Source of the DNA: Aquificaceae bacterium
GTDB lineage: Bacteria > Aquificota > Aquificia > Aquificales > Aquificaceae
NCBI GenBank assembly: GCA_015492115.1
Contig: WGFS01000131.1
Location: 1 to 9,944 of the forward strand
Length of the DNA stretch: 9,944 bases
Reading direction: 5' to 3'
Position 1 is the first letter of the stretch, and every line of letters begins with the position of its first letter. Below the pieces are notes generated by a model. The model did no database searches, was not told where the DNA came from, and was given only the letters and a program-made list of their open reading frames with translations. Below, in pieces: positions 5,093-9,944 of the stretch. Made by a program: the position numbers and the translations under genes.

Positions 5093-6414
5093 CTCACCAC
5101 CTCCAAAAGCTCACACTCAAGATTGAAGGGCGTAGCCCTCTCAACCCTAACCTTCACGATCTTTCCGAGGAGGTCTCTCCCCCCTTTCAAGGTAGCCCAT
5201 TTGTTTGTGGTAGTTCTGCCTATGAAGGTGCCCTCCCCCTTCTCTTCTTCAACAAGGACTTCCTGTACGGTTCCTTCGTACCTCTTGGAGAGCTTGCCCA
5301 TTATAGCCTTCTGAAGCTCAAGGAGTCTGCTCATTCGTTCGGTCTTAACATCGTCAGGAACCTGTCCCTCCATACCCATCGCCGGGGTGCCCGGTCTTGG
5401 AGAGAACTTGAAGGAGAAGACCTGCTCAAACTCAACCTGTCTGAGAACGTCAAGAGTGTGCTCAAAGTCCTCGTCGGTCTCTGTCGGGAAGCCTACTATG
5501 ACGTCCGTGGAGAGGGCTATATCCGGGATGGCGGACTTTAAACGCCCTATCCTCTCAAGGTAAAACTCCTTGGTGTACTTCCTGTCCATGAGCTCAAGTA
5601 TCCTGTTCGAACCCGCCTGGAAGGGAAGGTGAAGGGCGTTGCAGACCTGTGGTATGTCAGCCATGGCTGAGATGGTATTGTCGGTGAGATCTATTGGGTG
5701 ACCCGTGGTGAACCTTATCCTCTCCACGCCCTCTATCCTGGACACCTCGTAGAGGAGCTCTGAGAAGGGAACGGGTCTTTCAAAGTCCTTTCCCCACGCG
5801 GTGACGTTCTGCCCGAGAAGGTGTATCTCTTTAACACCGTCATCAACGAGCCTTCTAACCTCATCCAGAATGCTGTCAAGAGACCTTGAGCGCTCTTTTC
5901 CTCTCGTTTTGGGAACCACGCAGTAGGTGCAGTTCTTGTCACAGCCTTTGATTATGGTTACATAGGCACAGTAAGGATTGTCCCTTTCGGTGGGGAAGTC
6001 CCAGACCGCATCCTCGTCCTCGGGAGGGTTCTCAAGTATGGCGACAGCCTTGTAACCAGCCTGAGCCTGATTTATGAGCTCCGGGAGCTGGTGCATGTTG
6101 AAGGAAGAGAACATTATGTCCACCGCGGGTGCCTTCTGAACGAGCTCCCAGCCAGCCCTCTGTGCCAGACAGCCCGAGACCGCTATAAGGGCGCTGGGGT
6201 TCTTTTCCTTTATCTTCTTATACTCCCCTATGTGGGAGAGGACCTTCTGGTCGGGCTTCTCTCTTATGGTGCAGGTGTTGAGGAGTATCAGGTCAGCCTC
6301 CTCCCAGTTCTCGGTGGGTTCGTATCCGAGGGTTCTCAGTATCCCCCTTATCCTCTCGGAGTCGTTGAAGTTCATCTGACAACCGAAGGTCTTTATGAAG
6401 TACTTTTTACCCAT
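5089..6414 (-). CDS. miaB: tRNA-2-methylthio-N6-dimethylallyladenosine synthase MiaB
   Basis: MiaB is a radical SAM methylthiotransferase that adds the ms2 group to i6A37 of tRNAs reading UNN codons. The 441-residue protein has three domains. The N-terminal UPF0004 domain has cysteines Cys12, Cys48 and Cys82 for the auxiliary 4Fe-4S cluster. The radical SAM domain has C-x3-C-x2-C at Cys158, Cys162 and Cys165. The C-terminal TRAM domain spans about 375-441. The opening KYFIKTFGCQMN is typical MiaB. I chose the ATG at 6414 because the 38 extra residues of the longer frame would overlap the upstream gene and are not MiaB-like. No Shine-Dalgarno site precedes it; a promoter-like pair lies just upstream. 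It is coupled to the downstream nuclease gene. Confidence 0.98.
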   Translation of the reverse strand: MGKKYFIKTFGCQMNFNDSERIRGILRTLGYEPTENWEEADLILLNTCTIREKPDQKVLSHIGEYKKIKEKNPSALIAVSGCLAQRAGWELVQKAPAVDIMFSSFNMHQLPELINQAQAGYKAVAILENPPEDEDAVWDFPTERDNPYCAYVTIIKGCDKNCTYCVVPKTRGKERSRSLDSILDEVRRLVDDGVKEIHLLGQNVTAWGKDFERPVPFSELLYEVSRIEGVERIRFTTGHPIDLTDNTISAMADIPQVCNALHLPFQAGSNRILELMDRKYTKEFYLERIGRLKSAIPDIALSTDVIVGFPTETDEDFEHTLDVLRQVEFEQVFSFKFSPRPGTPAMGMEGQVPDDVKTERMSRLLELQKAIMGKLSKRYEGTVQEVLVEEEKGEGTFIGRTTTNKWATLKGGRDLLGKIVKVRVERATPFNLECELLEVVR

Positions 6415-6421
6415 AGTAATA

Positions 6422-6450
6422 ATTTTGTGGTGTCTCAGGCACTTAGGCAA
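6422..6450 (-). promoter_or_regulatory. Candidate promoter of miaB (leaderless type)
   Basis: On the minus strand TTGCCT (6450-6445) and CAAAAT (6427-6422) are 17 bases apart, each matching four of six consensus positions. The -10 box ends seven bases before the miaB ATG, so the transcript would start almost at the start codon. There is no Shine-Dalgarno sequence. Confidence 0.45.
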
Positions 6451-6452
6451 GT

Positions 6453-7028
6453 TTAATTTTGAGAGATCTTGAGCACCGCCTCGAAGGTATTTCCCCTGTT
6501 CTTGACTTCCAGCTGAGCACCGAGCCAAGTAGCCAGCTCTTTAGTTAAGCTAACACCGAAGCCCGTTCCCTTAAGTCTCTCCTTGTCTTCTACTACATCG
6601 TTGATTATGCGAAGTTCAACCCCTTTCTCGTCAGCATCACATACTATCTTTACGGTTCCTCCCTTTGGAGAGAACTTAACTGCGTTGTGGAGAAGGTTGT
6701 AGATTATCCTTCTTAGGACGAACTCGTTCGTAAGTAGCTTAAGATCACAACTCTCTATCTCCACATTGACCTCCCTGAGGTCCGCCATAAGATCCAACTC
6801 GGAAATTACGTCTTTGAGAACCTTCCCGAGTTTAACCTCCCTCTTCTCACTCCTTCTTAACCTTTCGATTAGTTCTGTGTCGAGAAGGTATTTCAGAAGC
6901 AGGTCTATGCTGTCTATGGTGAGAAGCATATCCCTGTCAAAACAGTCCGGATCAGCCTCAGCAGCGCTCCTGAGAGCAGAAACCTTGTTAGCAAGCTCAT
7001 GTATTATAATCCTCCTCACATCCGACAT
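6453..7028 (-). CDS. Small stand-alone histidine-kinase-like protein
   Basis: The 191-residue protein has only the core of a sensor kinase: an H-box-like helix IIIHELANKVSALR with His10, a second helix to about residue 60, and an ATPase-like (HATPase_c) domain at about 65-190. The N-box is NLLHNAVKF (111-119) and the G2 box GTGFGVSL (154-161). The G1 box, normally D-x-G-x-G, is replaced by INDVVEDKE (142-150), so nucleotide binding may be weak. No membrane segment or sensor domain is present. It could be a soluble kinase driven by a partner or a phosphotransfer protein of the Spo0B/ChpT type. It follows the lipoprotein gene by 36 bases on the same strand, and that gap holds a TATAAT. No response regulator gene is in the window. 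Kinase-like homology is clear; activity is uncertain. Confidence 0.8.
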   Translation of the reverse strand: MSDVRRIIIHELANKVSALRSAAEADPDCFDRDMLLTIDSIDLLLKYLLDTELIERLRRSEKREVKLGKVLKDVISELDLMADLREVNVEIESCDLKLLTNEFVLRRIIYNLLHNAVKFSPKGGTVKIVCDADEKGVELRIINDVVEDKERLKGTGFGVSLTKELATWLGAQLEVKNRGNTFEAVLKISQN

Positions 7029-7037
7029 CCCACTGCA

Positions 7038-7043
7038 ATTATA
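7038..7043 (-). promoter_or_regulatory. Perfect -10 box before the kinase-like gene
   Basis: TATAAT, read on the minus strand, lies nine bases before the ATG at 7028. The -35 position holds only A-rich sequence, and the bases before the ATG (CAGTGGG) make a poor ribosome-binding site. It suggests that the kinase-like gene can be transcribed apart from the upstream operon, with little or no leader. Confidence 0.45.
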
Positions 7044-7064
7044 AAACGGACCCTCTCTTGCTTT

Positions 7065-7982
7065 TTACAGAGCCTCGAAGCTGTGAATCACGAAGCCCTT
7101 CACACCCCCGCACACGAGGTTTTTAAGCTTCCCAACCCTCTCCTTAGGAAAGGTGAGACGCTCCCCTTTTACCTCGTAGGTTCCCACAAGCTCCAGAAAC
7201 CTCTCGCCCACTTTATAGACGTAGTGCTTTTCATCTCTCTGGGGATTTACCTCAAGGCCTATTAAAACGGGCTTTCCGAATTTTTTCCCCAGAACTATCT
7301 CCTCCCCGCTCAGCCTGAGAGCCTCTGAGAGGCTTTTCCTGTATGCCATCACCACCAGCTCGTCCGCCTCCCCGAAGATAAGCTCTATGAGGCTCCTGTT
7401 CCCGACGGGAACCTTCTCATACCAGAAGGGGACAACCACAGAGAGCTTTACGCTTCCGATCTCTCTCTTTATCCTTCGGATCTCCTTCAGGAGCCTCCTC
7501 GCATACCATCCCCTTCTCAGGTTGAAGTCTGGATTCTGGTAGGGCTCTATGTCCACCTGAAAGCCGTCCGCTGGAAACTTCTTAACGTAAGATACGGGGA
7601 AGTTCAGTCCGTCCCTGCCCCCGTCGAGGAGGTAGACCTCCAGCCCCAGATCCTTTATCCTATCAATGTGCTCCTTTTTCAGCCTCCTGCTCAGCTGGAG
7701 GTAAACCCTTTTCACTCCCAAGCTCTTTACAGCGGAGACGAAATCTTCCCACCTTCCCTCGAGCCTCCTTAGGTCCCAGATCCAGAGGGCAACAAAACCC
7801 TTACCCTCGGAGCACTCGGGAGGTGTAAACTTTACAGGCTTCTTCTCTCCAGCAAGGGGATTTTCCCGGTGGTAGGAGATGCTTAACCCCCTTTCGGAGG
7901 GGACTATGTCTATGTAGTTCACGGCCCTGAGCTTCTGAGAGCATCCTGCAATAAGGACCAGAAGAATTATCAGGAACCTCAC
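7065..7982 (-). CDS. Lipoprotein with GH18-like TIM-barrel signature
   Basis: I do not recognise a named family for this 305-residue protein. It starts with a lipoprotein signal peptide: Arg2, a hydrophobic core, and lipobox IAGC with Cys14, so it should be lipidated and face the periplasm or outer membrane. From about 63 onward it has the rhythm of a TIM barrel, with strands at about 92-97, 115-119, 138-146, 178-184, 207-213 and 237-244. One strand, DGFQVDIE (139-146), matches the GH18 motif DxxDxDxE except that the second Asp is Gln; Glu146 would be the acid. ADELVVMAYR (206-215) resembles the GH18 MxYD strand. A glycan hydrolase or glycan-binding role is inferred, supported by the glycosyltransferase in the operon. 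The start is GTG; the GTGA overlap with the upstream phosphatase stop indicates coupling. Confidence 0.72.
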   Translation of the reverse strand: MRFLIILLVLIAGCSQKLRAVNYIDIVPSERGLSISYHRENPLAGEKKPVKFTPPECSEGKGFVALWIWDLRRLEGRWEDFVSAVKSLGVKRVYLQLSRRLKKEHIDRIKDLGLEVYLLDGGRDGLNFPVSYVKKFPADGFQVDIEPYQNPDFNLRRGWYARRLLKEIRRIKREIGSVKLSVVVPFWYEKVPVGNRSLIELIFGEADELVVMAYRKSLSEALRLSGEEIVLGKKFGKPVLIGLEVNPQRDEKHYVYKVGERFLELVGTYEVKGERLTFPKERVGKLKNLVCGGVKGFVIHSFEAL

Positions 7983-8458
7983 CTTGCCATCCCCAGGAGC
8001 CTTTCTGCCACGAAGCCCACCCTGTGCCTTCCCAGGTAGCAGTGGATGTAAACCTTCTCGTTCTTATGCCTCTCCACAATATTCCTTATAAGCTCCAGCT
8101 TCCTGTAGTTCTCGGGAGAGTCGAGGTTCAGGAAGGAGAGGGGAACGCTGTAGAAGGCAAGCCCGAACTCCCTTACGAGTTTTTTCTCCTTCTCAAGAAG
8201 GCTCTTCTCAAAGGGAAGGGAGGGATTGAGGAGGGATATGATCACCTTGACGTCGTTCACCTTAACGAGCTTCTCAAGATCCTTTCTGTGGGGATAGGGG
8301 CCGATTATTATGTTCTCGGTCACGTAGCGGGCCTCGCCCTGGATCATCCTAAGGGGAAAGAGGTAGGGCTCTATGTAGCTGAAGTAGACCGAGGCCATCG
8401 AGAAGAGGTAACCGATGAAGACCGCTATGAAGAGTAGCCTAAGAACCTTTCCCAGCAT
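7979..8458 (-). CDS. Membrane-anchored dual-specificity-type phosphatase (Cys intact)
   Basis: The 159-residue protein has one N-terminal membrane helix (about 7-25) and a compact phosphatase domain with the cysteine-phosphatase P-loop HCYLGRHR: Cys140 nucleophile and Arg146, spacing C-x5-R. Asp113, 27 residues earlier, is a candidate general acid. The Ser/Thr that normally follows the Arg is Val, which may slow turnover. The KVIISLL strand (71-77) is typical of the family. The domain should face the cytoplasm by the positive-inside rule, although the N-terminal charges are few. It is a paralogue of the gene immediately upstream, with the same layout and many shared residues. AAGGAGGT lies five bases before the ATG, inside that upstream gene, and the two overlap by 20 bases. 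Substrate unknown: a phosphotyrosine protein, a sugar phosphate or a lipid phosphate are all possible. Confidence 0.82.
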   Translation of the reverse strand: MLGKVLRLLFIAVFIGYLFSMASVYFSYIEPYLFPLRMIQGEARYVTENIIIGPYPHRKDLEKLVKVNDVKVIISLLNPSLPFEKSLLEKEKKLVREFGLAFYSVPLSFLNLDSPENYRKLELIRNIVERHKNEKVYIHCYLGRHRVGFVAERLLGMAR

Positions 8459-8939
8459 TTAGAACCTCCTTAACGTATCTGATTCGGATCCTTCCGAGAT
8501 AGCTGTGGACGTAAACCCCGCTTCTCCTGTAGCGCCTCAGATAATACCTGAGCCTCTTGAGACCCTTTTGGTCCTTAACGAAGGGCTTGAGGGGAACGGA
8601 GATGAAGGTAAAGCCCCTTCTTCTCAAAAGCCTCCTCTCGTACTCAAGGAGCTGTCTCTCGTGATACATGTCCCTGTCGAGGAGGGAGATGACCACCTTT
8701 ATCCTGTTTTCTTTCAGGAACCTGAGCATCTTCTCGTCTTTGAGATAACTCCCGACCCAGAGGTTTTTGCTGACCTTCTGGGGCTCCGCCTTGAGAAGCT
8801 GTAGGGGGAGGAGATACCTCTCGTATCTTGGAAAGTCCGTGAAGGAGATGAAGATCAGGAGCAAGGCCAGGAAGGCCACAAGGGCGAATATGCTCCTGAG
8901 AGTTATGTGGAGCAGGCTATCGAGCAGGGCTCTGAGCAT
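8439..8939 (-). CDS. Membrane-anchored phosphatase-like protein, catalytic Cys replaced by Ser
   Basis: This 166-residue protein is a paralogue of the intact phosphatase gene downstream. It has an N-terminal membrane helix (about 15-34), a V-x-x-N-L-x-x-G-S/P-Y segment near 56-65, KVVISLL (81-87) and SVPL (114-117), all shared with the paralogue. Its P-loop reads HSYLGRIR: the nucleophile position is Ser146 while Arg152 and Gly149 remain. The Ser codon is AGC, one base from TGC. Such a loop should bind phosphate but not turn over by the usual mechanism, making this a likely pseudophosphatase. The C-terminal half is very rich in Arg. GAGGAG lies five bases before the ATG, inside the glycosyltransferase gene, which it overlaps by 23 bases. 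The reading frame is intact and well initiated, so it does not look like a decaying pseudogene. Confidence 0.8.
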   Translation of the reverse strand: MLRALLDSLLHITLRSIFALVAFLALLLIFISFTDFPRYERYLLPLQLLKAEPQKVSKNLWVGSYLKDEKMLRFLKENRIKVVISLLDRDMYHERQLLEYERRLLRRRGFTFISVPLKPFVKDQKGLKRLRYYLRRYRRSGVYVHSYLGRIRIRYVKEVLNAGKGS

Positions 8940-9944
8940 GCGTCTCCTCTATCTTCTTTCTTTTCGGTTTTCCCCACACCCTTTTCCAGAACTGGAAAGT
9001 TGCCACGAACCTCTCCATCACTATCAGCTGTCTGTATCCGAATATCTCGAAGACGCTGAAGAGTATGAGCTTTAGAATGTCCCTCAGGGACCCGTATCTC
9101 CTGAAGAGGAGGTTGTCAAGAAGGATAGAGCCCCAGCTTATTAAAACCCCCCAGCCGAAGGCGACGAGGAAGAAGAGGAGGGCAAAGTCCCTGCTGAGCA
9201 TCCCGAAGAGGTAGAAGAGGACCACCCCCAAGTATCCGAGGAACTCCACGAAGGGGCCAAGAGCCTCCACGAAGACGAAGTAGGGATAGCCGAATAATCC
9301 CACCCAGCCGAACTTGGGATTGAAGAACATCTCCTTGCTGTAGAGGAGGCTGTCTATCAGACCCCTGTGCCACCTGTTCCTCTGCCGAAGGAGGGATTTG
9401 AGATCGGAGGGAACCTGAGTCCAGCATATGGGATCGGGCATGAAGACTATCCTGTAGGGGATCTTCCTCTCGCCGAAATGCTTGTGCATCCTCACCACCA
9501 GGTCCATGTCCTCCCCGACCGTGTGCCTGTAGCCTCCCACAGCGATGGCAGCGTCCTTCCTGAAGATCCCGAAGGCCCCCGATATTATCAGGAGGCTGTT
9601 GAAGATGTTCCAGGCGGTCCTCCCCGTGAGGAAGCCCCTCACGTATTCTATAACCTGAAAGACCTCAACCCACTTCTTTGGAGCTCTTATCTCAACAACC
9701 CTCCCGTGCCTGACCACGCACCCGTTTAGGGCCCTCACAACACCTCCCGTGGCTATCACCCTCCTGTCTTCCACGAAGAGCCTCGAGGCCCTCAGCAGGG
9801 CCTCCTCCTCGAGGATGGAGTCCGCATCTATACAGCAGAAGAGGGGATAACTGCAGACGTTTATACCGCAGTTGAGGGCGTCCGCCTTTCCCCCGTTCTC
9901 CTTGTCCACCACTATGAGGTTCGGATGATCGAGGGAGACGTAGA
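8917..9944 (-). CDS. Processive membrane glycosyltransferase, GT2 family (5' end beyond window)
   Basis: The frame is open through the window edge, so about 341 residues of the C-terminal part are seen; a GTG at 9912 is internal, as the residues before it continue the GT2 fold. Motifs of processive GT-A enzymes (cellulose, hyaluronan and poly-N-acetylglucosamine synthases) appear in order: ENGGKADALN, DAD (9828-9820) as the metal/UDP site, ISGAFGIFR acceptor strand, GEDMDL with the catalytic Asp, and QRNRW, the chain-holding motif. Three or more membrane segments follow, then a FGYRQL stretch and a basic cytoplasmic tail. It should polymerise a beta-linked polysaccharide from a nucleotide sugar and thread it across the inner membrane. 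It heads the overlapping operon with the phosphatase pair and lipoprotein. The exact polymer cannot be told from this part. The N-terminal region with the first Asp motif is missing from the window. Confidence 0.94.
   Translation of the reverse strand, partial: YVSLDHPNLIVVDKENGGKADALNCGINVCSYPLFCCIDADSILEEEALLRASRLFVEDRRVIATGGVVRALNGCVVRHGRVVEIRAPKKWVEVFQVIEYVRGFLTGRTAWNIFNSLLIISGAFGIFRKDAAIAVGGYRHTVGEDMDLVVRMHKHFGERKIPYRIVFMPDPICWTQVPSDLKSLLRQRNRWHRGLIDSLLYSKEMFFNPKFGWVGLFGYPYFVFVEALGPFVEFLGYLGVVLFYLFGMLSRDFALLFFLVAFGWGVLISWGSILLDNLLFRRYGSLRDILKLILFSVFEIFGYRQLIVMERFVATFQFWKRVWGKPKRKKIEETHAQSPAR

Noticed and set aside
6415..6528. N-terminal extension of MiaB up to 6528
   Set aside because: It would overlap the end of the kinase-like gene in another frame, and the typical MiaB opening begins at the ATG at 6414.
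8439..8939. Reading the Cys-to-Ser phosphatase copy as a pseudogene
   Set aside because: The frame is full-length, has a good ribosome-binding site, keeps the P-loop Arg and Gly and the membrane helix, and is tightly packed in the operon.

Overview
The window looks like chromosomal DNA of a thermophilic bacterium, most likely of the phylum Aquificota. The reasons are proteins rich in Glu, Lys and Arg, heavy use of AGG for arginine, tight gene packing with many overlaps, and MiaB, Nth, PhoH and HtpX sequences that read like those of the Aquifex/Hydrogenobacter group. The phylum call is recognition from memory, not a search. No rRNA, tRNA, CRISPR array or insertion sequence is visible, and no gap between genes exceeds about 110 bases.

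Positions 1-2411 hold two divergent units. On the minus strand an overlapping operon runs phoH, then ybeY, then the start of an AMMECR1-like gene cut by the window edge. PhoH and YbeY belong to RNA and ribosome quality control. On the plus strand is htpX, a membrane zinc protease of envelope stress. Their candidate promoters overlap in a short AT-rich patch around 1492-1499.

Positions 2412-3874 hold two minus-strand genes that are clearly AT-richer than the rest: an alpha-carbonic anhydrase with no signal peptide and no cysteine, and an L-2-haloacid dehalogenase with a complete catalytic set. They sit between two plus-strand housekeeping genes and look like an acquired insertion. Positions 3966-7028 hold ordinary housekeeping genes: nth (endonuclease III), convergent with a BFN-family bifunctional nuclease gene that is coupled to miaB (tRNA methylthiotransferase), and then a small stand-alone histidine-kinase-like gene.

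Positions 7065-9944 are the most interesting part: a tightly overlapping minus-strand operon. In transcription order it encodes a processive membrane glycosyltransferase of family GT2 (5' end beyond the window), a membrane-anchored dual-specificity-phosphatase-like protein whose catalytic Cys is Ser, a paralogue with the catalytic Cys intact, and a lipoprotein with a GH18-like barrel signature. The kinase-like gene follows 36 bases later. The likely theme is synthesis and export of an extracellular polysaccharide, with a phosphatase/pseudophosphatase pair at the membrane. That functional reading is inference from motifs and gene order.

Several genes with no Shine-Dalgarno sequence (the dehalogenase, nth, miaB and the kinase-like gene) have a -10-like hexamer 7-9 bases before the ATG, which suggests leaderless transcripts. 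Genes with good Shine-Dalgarno sequences (htpX, the carbonic anhydrase, the phosphatase pair) do not show that arrangement.
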